Origin: CAZNKU01 sp045545235
Lineage (GTDB): Bacteria > Bacillota > Clostridia > Monoglobales > Firm-18
Direction: 5' to 3'
NCBI GenBank assembly: GCA_045545235.1
Contig: JAZQAN010000038.1
Coordinates: forward strand, 1 to 54,642
Length of the DNA stretch: 54,642 nt
Below are positions 24,469 to 32,628 of this stretch, one piece after another; the first letter of the stretch is position 1, and each line of letters starts with the position of its first letter. The position numbers were made by a program, and so were the translations under genes. A model generated the notes under the pieces. It was given only the letters and a program-made list of their open reading frames with translations. It made no database searches and had not been told where the DNA came from.

Positions 24469-26343
24469 TTACTGTTTGGATTTTAAATATACAAGCAAAA
24501 CTGCAATATCTGCAGGTGACACACCTGAAATACGAGATGCCTGACCAACAGATTCGGGGCGTATTTCGGAAAGTTTTTGTCTTGCCTCTATACGAAGGCC
24601 GTACACATCATCATAATTGATATTGGCAGGAATTTTTTTGTTATCAAGTTTTTTTACTTGTTCTGCCTGTTCTATCTGTCTTTTTATATAACCTTCATAT
24701 TTAACGTCAGTATAAACCTGATATGCAACAACTTCGTCATAATCGGGGAAATTGTCATCAACCTCTTTTAAATCGTTGTACGTTAGTTGAGGACGTCTTA
24801 AAATATCTATAAGCTTAGCTCCTGATGAAAGCGGAGTACAGCCATGCTTTTCAAGAAATTCATTCATACGCTTTGTCGGACCAACATTGGTTTTTGCAAG
24901 TCTTTCTTTTTCATCCTCAATTTGTTGTTTCATTTCAAGAAATTTTGCGTAGCGCTCATCACTTATAAGACCAATTTCATAGCCAATAGGCGTAAGGCGT
25001 ATGTCGGCGTTATCCTGACGTAGAAGCAAACGATGTTCTGCTCTTGCAGTCATCATTCTGTATGGCTCGTTAGTTCCCTTTGTAACAAGGTCATCTATAA
25101 GTACGCCTATATATGCTTCGGAACGCGAAAGCACTATCGGCTCAAGACCTTTTAATTTTCTTGCGGCGTTTATGCCTGCCATAAGACCTTGTGCGGCAGC
25201 TTCCTCATAGCCTGAAGTACCATTGAACTGACCTGCACCGTAAAGACCTTCGGCACATTTGAATTCCAAGGATGGTTTTAGCTGTGTAGGGTCTATGCAA
25301 TCGTATTCAATTGCATATGCTGTACGCATAAAGTGTACGTTTTCCATACCGGGAATTGCACGGTACATTTTTATTTGCACATCTTCGGGAAGAGAAGAGG
25401 AAAGTCCCTGTACGTACATTTCGTCTGTGTTATAACCGCAGGGTTCTATAAAGAACTGATGTCTTTTTTTATCTGCGAAACGCACAACTTTATCTTCAAT
25501 TGATGGGCAATATCTTGGGCCCACACCTTCAATCTGTCCTCCATAAAGAGGTGAACGGTGCAGATTTTCACGTATTACCTGGTGCATTTCTTCAGTTGTG
25601 TAGCCAAGGTAACAAACTACTTTGTTTTCAGCTTTTTCTTTTGTTTCAAAAGAAAAGTTTACTATTTCATCGTCACCTGTTTGTTGTTCAAACTTTGAAA
25701 GGTCGATGGTGTTTTTGTTTACACGGGCAGGAGTACCTGTTTTAAAACGCATAGTTTTAATGCCCATTGCGTTTATGGAATCTGTAAGCTTTGTTGCGGC
25801 AAACATTCCATCAGGACCGCCGTCGTAGTTAACCTCACCTACATGGATTTTACCACGTAGATATGTTCCTGAACATATGATTACAGCCTTAACTGCAAAT
25901 TGTGCACCAAGGTGAGTAACAACACCTGTAACTTTGTTGTTTTCGTCGTGTAGTATTTCGGTAATTTCACATTGCTTGATGTCAAGGTTGGGAACAGCCT
26001 CAAGAGTTTGTTTCATTTTTTCCTGATATGCACGTCTGTCAGACTGTACTCGAAGTGAATATACAGCGGGGCCTTTACCTTTGTTAAGCATACGTGACTG
26101 AAGGGTGGTTGCATCTGCAACTTTACCCATTTCACCGCCCAAGGCATCTATTTCACGAACAAGATGTCCTTTTGCCGTACCGCCTATACAGGGGTTACAG
26201 GGCATATTGCCTATGGCATCAAGGTTTATTGTAAATAAAATTGTTTTCATACCGAGTCTTGCTGCAGCCAGCGCCGCCTCACATCCTGCGTGACCTGCGC
26301 CTATTACGGCAACATCATACTCGCCTGCAAAATAATTTGACAT
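24469..26343 (-). CDS. mnmG: tRNA uridine-34 carboxymethylaminomethyl enzyme MnmG
   Basis: A 624-residue MnmG (GidA), the FAD subunit that with MnmE installs cmnm5 at wobble uridine 34 using glycine and methylenetetrahydrofolate. YDVAVIGAGHAGCEAALAAARLG is the FAD fold; CNPCIGGTAKGHLVREIDALGG holds a catalytic cysteine, and PRYCPSIEDKVVRF a second; the C-terminal helical MnmE-binding domain ends with ISGVSPADIAVLL. ATG 26343 is eight bases after GAGG, preferred over TTG 26364. It follows mnmE by 27 bases and closes the rpmH cluster. Confidence 0.96.
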   Translation of the reverse strand: MSNYFAGEYDVAVIGAGHAGCEAALAAARLGMKTILFTINLDAIGNMPCNPCIGGTAKGHLVREIDALGGEMGKVADATTLQSRMLNKGKGPAVYSLRVQSDRRAYQEKMKQTLEAVPNLDIKQCEITEILHDENNKVTGVVTHLGAQFAVKAVIICSGTYLRGKIHVGEVNYDGGPDGMFAATKLTDSINAMGIKTMRFKTGTPARVNKNTIDLSKFEQQTGDDEIVNFSFETKEKAENKVVCYLGYTTEEMHQVIRENLHRSPLYGGQIEGVGPRYCPSIEDKVVRFADKKRHQFFIEPCGYNTDEMYVQGLSSSLPEDVQIKMYRAIPGMENVHFMRTAYAIEYDCIDPTQLKPSLEFKCAEGLYGAGQFNGTSGYEEAAAQGLMAGINAARKLKGLEPIVLSRSEAYIGVLIDDLVTKGTNEPYRMMTARAEHRLLLRQDNADIRLTPIGYEIGLISDERYAKFLEMKQQIEDEKERLAKTNVGPTKRMNEFLEKHGCTPLSSGAKLIDILRRPQLTYNDLKEVDDNFPDYDEVVAYQVYTDVKYEGYIKRQIEQAEQVKKLDNKKIPANINYDDVYGLRIEARQKLSEIRPESVGQASRISGVSPADIAVLLVYLKSKQ

Positions 26344-26370
26344 ATTCATCGCCTCTATAATCAATTTATA

Positions 26371-27705
26371 TTATTTGCCTACACAGAAGTTGGCAAATAT
26401 ACTGTCTATAATTTCATCACTTACTGTCATACCGCCGATTTCGCCAAGTGCGGATATTGCAACTTCAATGTCACCGAGGATAATATCAAATGGAGTATCG
26501 GTTTCCATTGCAAAAAGTATCCCCTCTATAAGTGATTTTGCATTTAAAAGACTTTGCTTGTGGCGGGGATTTGTTATTATTATTTTTTCTGAAATATCCC
26601 CTGCACTGTACATAGAATATATGAAGTCATAAAGCTCGTCAAAGCCTTCTCCCGTTTGTGCTGAAACGTATACAGTCTTTAAGAAATCATCTTCAAAATC
26701 CAGTTTTTTTGGAAGGTCGTTTTTGTTTATAAGGCAAATTGTTTTTGATTTATCCGCAAGACTTATGACTTCACGGTCACGGTCGGTAATTTCTCTTGAA
26801 CCATCAAGTACAAGGAATATAAGGTCAGCCTTTTGTATGGCTTCTTTTGAACGTTCAACACCAATTTGCTCTACCTGATTATCACTTTCCCGGATTCCGG
26901 CAGTATCTAAAAGATTAAGCTTACAACCCTTTACAGTAACCTGCGTTTCTATAACATCACGTGTTGTTCCCTCGATGTTTGTTACAATTGCCTTGTCCTC
27001 ACCGCAGATTGCATTTAAAATACTTGATTTACCTACGTTTGGAGTACCTATTATGGCAGTGTTTATGCCGTCCTTTATAATTCTTCCGCTATCTGACGTA
27101 AGTATAAGCTCGCTTACTCGTTTGTTAATTTTTTCAAGTGTATTTAAAAGGTCGGAATAATCAAGCTCTTCAACACCCTCTTCAGAAAAATCAATCATTG
27201 CAAGAATGTGGGATGTAGATGCAACAAGCTCGTCTCTTAGTGAGTTGATTTTGTTTGAAAGTCTTTTGTCAAGCTGATTTGCCGCAACTGTAACGGCATC
27301 ATCTGTTTCTGCGGAAATAAGGTCTGCCACAGCTTCTGCCTGAGAAAGGTCCATTTTTCCATTTAAAAATGCACGTTTGGTAAATTCGCCCGGTTCTGCA
27401 GGTTTTGCACCGCATTTGTATAATGCCTCAAGTACAAGTTTGCATACCTTTAGTCCGCCATGGCAATTAAATTCCACAACGTCTTCGCCTGTATAGCTGT
27501 TTGGCGCTTTAAAAACACTTACCAGAGCCTCGTCAATTATTCTGCCGTCATTTTTTATTTTGCCAAGATGCAGAGTATGGCTTTTAAAAGCTGAAATGTC
27601 AAGGCTGAATATTTTGTTTGCAATTTCTATTGACTTTTCACCACTAAGGCGTACGATACCTATACCGCCTGTTGCGTTTGCTGTTGCAATTGCTGCAATG
27701 GTCAT
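26371..27705 (-). CDS. mnmE: tRNA modification GTPase MnmE
   Basis: A 444-residue MnmE (TrmE), the GTPase partner of MnmG. An N-terminal folate-binding domain (MTIAAIATANATGGIGIVRLSG; residues 1-115), a helical domain interrupted by the G domain (G1 GTPNVGKSS at about 220-228, DTAGIRESD, NKNDLP) and the conserved C-terminal FCVGK, whose cysteine is catalytic in the family, are all present. ATG 27705 has GGAG six bases upstream; an in-frame ATG further up at 27738 lacks one. It follows the jag terminator by a 200-base hairpin-rich region. Confidence 0.96.
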   Translation of the reverse strand: MTIAAIATANATGGIGIVRLSGEKSIEIANKIFSLDISAFKSHTLHLGKIKNDGRIIDEALVSVFKAPNSYTGEDVVEFNCHGGLKVCKLVLEALYKCGAKPAEPGEFTKRAFLNGKMDLSQAEAVADLISAETDDAVTVAANQLDKRLSNKINSLRDELVASTSHILAMIDFSEEGVEELDYSDLLNTLEKINKRVSELILTSDSGRIIKDGINTAIIGTPNVGKSSILNAICGEDKAIVTNIEGTTRDVIETQVTVKGCKLNLLDTAGIRESDNQVEQIGVERSKEAIQKADLIFLVLDGSREITDRDREVISLADKSKTICLINKNDLPKKLDFEDDFLKTVYVSAQTGEGFDELYDFIYSMYSAGDISEKIIITNPRHKQSLLNAKSLIEGILFAMETDTPFDIILGDIEVAISALGEIGGMTVSDEIIDSIFANFCVGK

Positions 27706-27905
27706 AAAAATCTCCATTCCGCCGCCATACATCGGCATAAGTAATAATTAGAAATCCCTTATCTGTATGGCAATGAATGATAAGAGACTTTACGCCCGTG
27801 TGCGTTTATGAGCAAAGAGGATGAAAAAACCACACGTGGCAATTATGTCCGTTGTAGAAGATAGTAAGAAAGATTCTTTCTCATTATCTTTCACATATAA
27901 CTACT
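27706..27905 (-). other. hairpin-rich leader between jag and mnmE
   Basis: No gene here. In minus-strand order it contains a 13-of-14-pair stem (27869-27897 region, GATAATGAGAAAGA type), a GTGTG/CACAC-based stem around 27799-27839, and CTTATC/GATAAG (27753-27785 region). No convincing promoter for mnmE was found; the nearest candidate, TTGCCA with a TAATTA 17 bases on, is weak. It may be an mnmE leader or an unrecognised small RNA. Confidence 0.35.
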
Positions 27906-27944
27906 AAAAAAGGCTGCTACATAATGGAGTATGTAACAACCTTT
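27906..27944 (-). terminator. terminator after jag
   Basis: A 15-bp stem with two G-U pairs (27909-27923 with 27930-27944), six-base loop, followed on the minus strand by a run of T. It lies four bases past the jag stop and should separate mnmE-mnmG from the rpmH-jag transcript. Confidence 0.85.
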
Positions 27945-27948
27945 AAAA

Positions 27949-28773
27949 TTATTTTTTCAATGTTACAACAATTCTTCTGTTTGGTTCTTCACCAACACTT
28001 TTTGTCTTAACATATTTATGATTTTGCAAAGCTGCATGAATAATTCTTCTTTCATATGGGTTCATAGGCTCTAAAGACATATCTTTTCTGTATTTTACAG
28101 CCTTGTTTGCCATACTGTTTGCAAGCTTTTTCAAAGTTTCTTCACGTCTTGCACGGTAGTTTTCTGTATCTACTGTGATTCTGCAGTAATCGTCACCGTG
28201 TCTGTCCTTGTTAACATAAAGGTTAACAAGATACTGCAAAGCATCAATTGTATCACCGCGTCTGCCGATTACTACACCTACATCTTCACCTGAAATAATA
28301 AGCTTAGCTTCGCCGTCAACAGCAGTAACAGTACAACTTGTACCCATTTTTGTAACAACATCCTGTACAAAAGCTTTTGCTTGTTCAACTGCTTCAGCAG
28401 AGTATGTAGACTTTCTTTCAGGACGTGCAGTACTTTCTTCTTCAACTGCAACAGGTTCTTCAACCGTTGCAGGCTTTTCTTCCGGTTTCTTTTCAACTTT
28501 CTTCGGAGCAGGTTTTTCCACCTTTTTCATAGGTGTAGGCTTTTTTGCTTCGGAAATATCCTCGGCACTTATAGAAATTTTAACATTTTCTATTTTTTCT
28601 TCGTCAAAAGATACTCTTACCTTAGCGTCTTTAGCACCAAATCCGAATATACCCTTAGAGCCTTCTTCAACAACATAAACTTCAACGTTTTCACGTGTTG
28701 TATTAAATTCCTTAAGAGCCTTTTCAACAGCCTCGTCTACAGTTTTGGCTGTTACTTCAATTCTCCTTGTCAT
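27949..28773 (-). CDS. jag: Jag (KhpB) RNA-binding protein
   Basis: A 274-residue protein with the Jag N-terminal domain (VDEAVEKALKEFNTTRENVEVYVVEEGSKGIFGFGAKDAKVRV, residues 11-55 by position), a charged linker rich in Lys, Pro and Glu (about 75-125), a KH domain with IGRRGDTIDALQYL and a C-terminal R3H domain (MNPYERRIIHAALQNHK). KhpB with KhpA binds many RNAs and influences division and elongation in Gram-positives. It follows yidC by 20 bases, the conserved arrangement. Confidence 0.95.
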   Translation of the reverse strand: MTRRIEVTAKTVDEAVEKALKEFNTTRENVEVYVVEEGSKGIFGFGAKDAKVRVSFDEEKIENVKISISAEDISEAKKPTPMKKVEKPAPKKVEKKPEEKPATVEEPVAVEEESTARPERKSTYSAEAVEQAKAFVQDVVTKMGTSCTVTAVDGEAKLIISGEDVGVVIGRRGDTIDALQYLVNLYVNKDRHGDDYCRITVDTENYRARREETLKKLANSMANKAVKYRKDMSLEPMNPYERRIIHAALQNHKYVKTKSVGEEPNRRIVVTLKK

Positions 28774-28793
28774 TTTATAATCATCCCTTAAAC

Positions 28794-29630
28794 TTATTTC
28801 TTTTTCTTGTTACCGCCTTTTGCCTCAATTACAAGCGGATTTTCTGATTCTTTTTTCAGCATCAAATTTACTATAAACTGCTGAATCATTTTAAATATAT
28901 TGTTCATAATCCAGTAAAGACCGATACTTGCAGAAAAACTAAACGCAAAGAACACCGTCATAAACGGCATAATTTTATTCATTGTCTGCATAGAGCCGGC
29001 AGCAGGATTATCTTTTTCTTTCTTCTTCTGTTCTTCTGTTTTTTTAGATTCTGCTTGTCTTAATGTAAGCCATGACAAAGCGTAGGTCGAAAGACCTGCA
29101 AGAATCGGGATAAGCCATAAAAGGCTTATTTCACTTATGCTTGGTATCTGGCTAAGGTCTAAACCGAAGAAATCGAAATTTATAAGACCCGACTTGGATG
29201 CAAGTGCAACCTCTACCATAGCACCTTTTATTTCAGGGAATTTTGCCTGAACTTCAGCTAACTGTTCAGCTGAATAGCCCAACATATGAGTTATAGGGCT
29301 GTAAACTATTCTGTATAGTATAAAAATTATGGGCAACTGAATAAGCAAAGGCAGACAACCGCTCATAGGATTGATGTTGTTTTCCTGATAAAGCTTCATC
29401 ATTTCTGCACTTTGTTTTTCTTTGTCGTTTTTGTATTTTTCCTGAATTCTTGTAAGTTCCGGCTGAATTGCCTGCATTTTTGTAGTTGATTTTTGCTGTT
29501 TCCATGTAAGTGGTAACAAAATTATGTTTACAACAAATGTAAAACCGATAATAGCGAGACCGTAGTTACCGAATAAATCATAAAAAAAGTGCAATATAGC
29601 GCCGAAAAAACTGTAAATTATATCAAACAA
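28794..29630 (-). CDS. yidC: YidC/OxaA membrane protein insertase
   Basis: A 278-residue YidC2-like insertase with five hydrophobic segments, the conserved LPLTWKQQKSTTKMQAIQPEL loop after the first, NPMSGCLPLLIQLPIIFILYRIV, and the FAFSFSASIGLYWIMNNIFKMIQQFIVN end. It inserts membrane proteins alone or with SecYEG. The N terminus has no lipoprotein signal, unlike B. subtilis SpoIIIJ, but this is common in Clostridia. TTG start with AGGAGG eight bases upstream. The basic KGGNKKKK tail is typical. Confidence 0.95.
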   Translation of the reverse strand: MFDIIYSFFGAILHFFYDLFGNYGLAIIGFTFVVNIILLPLTWKQQKSTTKMQAIQPELTRIQEKYKNDKEKQSAEMMKLYQENNINPMSGCLPLLIQLPIIFILYRIVYSPITHMLGYSAEQLAEVQAKFPEIKGAMVEVALASKSGLINFDFFGLDLSQIPSISEISLLWLIPILAGLSTYALSWLTLRQAESKKTEEQKKKEKDNPAAGSMQTMNKIMPFMTVFFAFSFSASIGLYWIMNNIFKMIQQFIVNLMLKKESENPLVIEAKGGNKKKK

Positions 29631-29661
29631 AATAAGTTCCTCCTAAAATAGCACACAAGTA

Positions 29662-29871
29662 TCAGGGCACAGGGTCATAACCGCCTTTATGCCAGGGGTG
29701 ACACTTTAAAATGCGCTTTATAAATAAAAATAAACCCCGTGCTGCGCCATATTTTTCCACAGCTTCAATGCAATACTGAGAGCAGGTGGGATAAAATCTG
29801 CAGCATGGTTTTTTTAACGGTGAGATATACCGTTGATATAATTTTACAATGCTAATTATAAAATTTTTCAT
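29662..29871 (-). CDS. yidD: membrane protein insertion efficiency factor YidD
   Basis: A 69-residue YidD (DUF37): KPCCRFYPTCSQYCIEAVEKYG holds the conserved cysteines and HPWHKGGYDPVP is the family's C terminus. It assists YidC-dependent insertion and associates with the inner membrane by an amphipathic helix. ATG 29871 directly follows the rnpA stop by one base and lies after GAGGCGG; a GTG at 29886 in frame would overlap rnpA. Confidence 0.93.
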   Translation of the reverse strand: MKNFIISIVKLYQRYISPLKKPCCRFYPTCSQYCIEAVEKYGAARGLFLFIKRILKCHPWHKGGYDPVP

Positions 29872-29872
29872 T

Positions 29873-30217
29873 TTAATCCGCCTCACTTAAAAGGGCCGAT
29901 TTTCGCAATGCTCTTTCCATATGGGCACATATTGTTCTGAAGTCGGCAGACAGAATGTCTGACCTTGCCACAAAAACCATATAATAACCGTTTGGAATTT
30001 GTTCTTCGTACAGGCGAAAAGATTCGTACATAAGTCTTCTTGCTCTGTTTCGCATAACAGCTTTGCCGATTTTTTTACTCACGGTAAAACCAACCCTGTT
30101 TTTACTTGCCTTCGTATACATATAATACAAGGTAAAAAAGGGAGTTTTAGCAGTTTTACCGCGGTAGTATAATCGTTTAAACAAAGTGTTACGGTTCAGC
30201 GATAATGTGTTTTTCAT
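29873..30217 (-). CDS. rnpA: ribonuclease P protein component
   Basis: A 114-residue RnpA, the protein subunit of RNase P that helps the catalytic RNA process tRNA 5' ends. The basic helix signature appears as AVMRNRARRLMYESFR, preceded by RVGFTVSKKIGKAV. No clear ribosome site lies upstream and the gap from rpmH is nine bases, so translation probably depends on coupling to rpmH. Normal family length. Confidence 0.95.
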   Translation of the reverse strand: MKNTLSLNRNTLFKRLYYRGKTAKTPFFTLYYMYTKASKNRVGFTVSKKIGKAVMRNRARRLMYESFRLYEEQIPNGYYMVFVARSDILSADFRTICAHMERALRKSALLSEAD

Positions 30218-30226
30218 AACCGAAAA

Positions 30227-30361
30227 TTAAGCACAAATCTTAGCGCGGCCTTTAGCTCTTCTGCGTGCTAAAACTTTTCTGCCGTTAGCTGTTGACATAC
30301 GGCTTCTGAAACCATGAACCTTTTTTCTCTGGCGTTTTTTAGGTTGATATGTCTGTACCAT
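30227..30361 (-). CDS. rpmH: 50S ribosomal protein L34
   Basis: A 44-codon gene read directly from the minus strand: MVQTYQPKKRQRKKVHGF at the start, then RSRMSTANGRKVLARRRAKG, ending KICA. This is the complete bL34 sequence plan. GGAGG lies upstream of the ATG. It is the first gene of the rpmH-rnpA-yidD-yidC-jag transcript. The last four residues differ from the usual KLSA-type end but are within family variation. Confidence 0.96.
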   Translation of the reverse strand: MVQTYQPKKRQRKKVHGFRSRMSTANGRKVLARRRAKGRAKICA

Positions 30362-30433
30362 CCTTGTTTCCTCCTTATTTTATATAGTTAATTACCGCAA
30401 GCGGCAATTCTTTGCCATTTTGACAGTATTGCT

Positions 30434-30463
30434 ATTATACAACTTTTTTTGCGGAGTTGTCAA
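30434..30463 (-). promoter_or_regulatory. promoter of rpmH-rnpA
   Basis: Minus-strand TTGACA (30458-30463), 18-base spacer, TATAAT (30434-30439). The leader to the rpmH ATG is about 65 bases and includes CCGCAAGCGG, a short palindrome. Confidence 0.8.
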
Positions 30464-30545
30464 TAGTTTTTTTGAAAATTAACAAAATATAGCCGAAAGA
30501 GAATAATCCGAACCAAATTTTCAAAGGCGAATTTACACTTTCGGA

Positions 30546-30728
30546 TTAGTTTTCAGAAGTAATAATAACTTCGCCGTCGTTGATTTCTCTGATTGCTTCA
30601 ATTATCGGCTTTGTAACTTCTTTTGTTGTATCTTCAGATATTTCTCTTGCTCTTTTTGCAGTTGCAATAACAAGTGAATATCTGCTGTTTGTTTTTTCAA
30701 TTAAATTTGTAATTGGTGGGTAAATCAT
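30546..30728 (-). CDS. rpoZ: RNA polymerase omega subunit
   Basis: A 60-residue omega, which helps fold the beta-prime subunit. The segment SRYSLVIATAKRAREIS is the family signature, and KPIIEAIREINDGEV follows. It overlaps gmk by four bases (ATGA), the conserved gmk-rpoZ pairing. A long-loop inverted repeat (TAATCCGAA at 30504-30512 against 30540-30548) spans its stop and could act as a weak terminator. Confidence 0.93.
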   Translation of the reverse strand: MIYPPITNLIEKTNSRYSLVIATAKRAREISEDTTKEVTKPIIEAIREINDGEVIITSEN

Positions 30729-31330
30729 AATCCAAGCTCCTTTTCTGTTTTATCTATCATATTTTTTGTTTTTAAACTTTCTGCCGTTATTATGCTGCGT
30801 ATCTGTTCGGCAGCTTCTTCAACAGAGTTGTTAACAACTATGTATTCATAATTTTTTGCACAAAGAAGTTCTTCTTTTGCGCGGGCAAGTCTTTGAAGAA
30901 TAACTTCTTCGCTTTCTGTCCCTCTGCCTCTGAGGCGGTTTTCAAGTTCTTCCATTGAAGGAGGAACCACAAAAATCATAACAGTATCAGGTTCTTTTGC
31001 CTTAACTTTCATTCCGCCCTGTATTTCTATTTCAAGTATTGCGTTTATGCCTTTGTTTATGTGGTCATAACAAGGCTTTTTAGGTGTTCCGTATGATTTG
31101 TCTACGTATCCTGCGTATTCAAGAAATTCATCGTTGTTAATCATTTTCTGAAATTCTTCAGGTGTTTTGAAATGGTAGTGGACACCGTCTGTTTCATTTG
31201 GTCTTGGTAATCTTGAGGTTACAGATACGGAAAGGAAAAAGTCATCATATTTTTCTGTGAGATAATTACATATGGTACCCTTCCCTACACCTGACGGACC
31301 GGATACTACTGCTATAATACCCTTATTCAT
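30725..31330 (-). CDS. gmk: guanylate kinase
   Basis: A 201-residue guanylate kinase converting GMP to GDP with ATP. The P-loop is SGPSGVGKGT, the GMP-binding motif SRLPRPNETDGVHY, and NRLRGRGTESEEVILQRL forms the lid. Several starts are available: ATG 31345, 31333 and 31330. GGTGGTG upstream suits the last two, and 31330 gives the common MNKGIIAVVSGPSG start, overlapping the remA stop by eight bases. Confidence 0.95.
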   Translation of the reverse strand: MNKGIIAVVSGPSGVGKGTICNYLTEKYDDFFLSVSVTSRLPRPNETDGVHYHFKTPEEFQKMINNDEFLEYAGYVDKSYGTPKKPCYDHINKGINAILEIEIQGGMKVKAKEPDTVMIFVVPPSMEELENRLRGRGTESEEVILQRLARAKEELLCAKNYEYIVVNNSVEEAAEQIRSIITAESLKTKNMIDKTEKELGL

Positions 31331-31574
31331 CATTGTCACCACCATTCTTCATTCTGTGTGCAATAGTTTCTGACTGAATTGCACTTAGTATAACGTGGTC
31401 GCTGTCTGCAATTATAACAGACCTTGTTTTTCTGCCGCAGCTTGCATCAATGAGCATGCCGCGTTCTTTTGATTCCTGAATTATTCTACGTACGGGAGCA
31501 GAATCAGGACCAACAATCGCCACAATTCTGTCAGCTGAAACCATATTTCCGAAGCCTATGCTTATAAGTTTCAT
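31323..31574 (-). CDS. remA: RemA family DNA-binding regulator (DUF370)
   Basis: An 83-residue RemA. In B. subtilis it is a DNA-binding activator of biofilm matrix and osmoprotection operons that forms large oligomeric rings. The whole DUF370 plan is present: ISIGFGNMVSADRIVAIVGPDSAPVRRIIQESKERGMLIDASCGRKTRSVIIADSDHV, described here by its start and end at residues 4-60. It sits between yicC and gmk, the standard order in Bacillota, and may do something broader than biofilm control given its wide conservation. Confidence 0.93.
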   Translation of the reverse strand: MKLISIGFGNMVSADRIVAIVGPDSAPVRRIIQESKERGMLIDASCGRKTRSVIIADSDHVILSAIQSETIAHRMKNGGDNDE

Positions 31575-31585
31575 ACCATAACCTC

Positions 31586-32464
31586 CTATTCAAGATTCTG
31601 TAGTTGTTCTCTTACCTTTTCAAGTTCTGATTTTATGTTTATAACAATGTTTGAAATTTCAAGATTGTTAGCTTTTGAGCCTATTGTGTTTGTTTCTCTG
31701 TTCATTTCCTGAAGGAGGAAATCAAGACGTCTGCCAACTGCATCACCTTTTGCCATAATACGGTCAAATTCCTCAAGGTGACATTTTAACCTTACAATTT
31801 CTTCGTTTACGGAAAGCTTGTCTGCGTAAATTGCAGTTTCGGTAAGAAGTCTGTTTTCATCTACCGTTGCATCGCCGATAAGTTCTTTTATTCTTTCCAT
31901 AATGTTATTTTTGTGTTCAATTACTGTGTCAGGTGCAATCACTTCCACCTTTTCAACTTCTGTTTTTATTGTTGCTATTCTTGTAACCATATCTGTTGCA
32001 AGCTTTGTGCCTTCACGTTCACGTGCTGCAAGGAAGCTGTTCAGTGCTTCTCCAAGAACATCAAGAACACTTTCTTTTATAATTTCTTCATCTTCTTCGG
32101 TGTGCTTTATTTCAAAAATATCATTATAACGTGCTACTGAGGAAACACTTATGTCATTTCTTACGTCAAATTTTTCAGCAATAAGCTTAAGTGCCTTTAC
32201 ATAGCTTTCAGCAAGAGCTTCGTTGAGAATGATTTCCTTTGAGTCATCAAGCTCTTTATAGATGGTAAGATATACGTCTATTTTACCCCTTTTTATATGT
32301 TGCTGAAGAAAATTTTTAATTTCTTCCTCAAGAAAATTGTACATTCTGGGCAACTTAATATTGTAGTCTGCATAGCGGTGATTAACTGCCTTTATTTCAA
32401 CGGAAATATCGTAATTATTAACGGTTTTTTCACAACGGCCAAAGCCTGTCATACTTCGTATCAA
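31586..32464 (-). CDS. YicC/YloC family endoribonuclease
   Basis: A 292-residue YicC-type protein. The N terminus (IRSMTGFGRCE), EIKAVNHRYADYNIKLPR and the C-terminal GRRLDFLLQEMNRETNTIGSKAN are the family signatures. Members from E. coli and B. subtilis have been shown to be endoribonucleases acting in small-RNA or mRNA decay. TTG 32464 is the start: it gives the standard MIRSMTGFG terminus and lies seven bases after GGGAGG. A minus-strand TAGAAT at 32501-32506 is a plausible -10 box with a poor -35. It heads yicC-remA-gmk-rpoZ. Confidence 0.92.
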   Translation of the reverse strand: MIRSMTGFGRCEKTVNNYDISVEIKAVNHRYADYNIKLPRMYNFLEEEIKNFLQQHIKRGKIDVYLTIYKELDDSKEIILNEALAESYVKALKLIAEKFDVRNDISVSSVARYNDIFEIKHTEEDEEIIKESVLDVLGEALNSFLAAREREGTKLATDMVTRIATIKTEVEKVEVIAPDTVIEHKNNIMERIKELIGDATVDENRLLTETAIYADKLSVNEEIVRLKCHLEEFDRIMAKGDAVGRRLDFLLQEMNRETNTIGSKANNLEISNIVINIKSELEKVREQLQNLE

Positions 32465-32557
32465 ACCCTAAACCTCCCATTTTCTGTATATTTTATTTGT
32501 ATTCTATCACACTTTTATAAAAAAAGAAAGGATTTTTTTGAAAAATCTTTAAAAAGC

Positions 32558-32586
32558 TTGCAATATTTTATAAAATTGGTTATAAT
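32558..32586 (+). promoter_or_regulatory. promoter of comM operon
   Basis: TTGCAA (32558-32563), 17-base spacer, TATAAT (32581-32586), 43 bases before comM. It lies in the 164-base divergent region shared with yicC. Confidence 0.7.
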
Positions 32587-32628
32587 TGAAAAATAGGGTA
32601 ATTATGCTTTGCGGCAGGAGGCGATACA

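Noticed and set aside
28381..28791. 136-codon plus-strand frame opposite jag
   Set aside because: Phe/Cys/Arg-rich translation of the jag linker's complement; not a protein.
30362..30545. Possible oriC beside rpmH
   Set aside because: The spacer holds the rpmH promoter and an inverted repeat but no cluster of TTATCCACA-like boxes and no dnaA.
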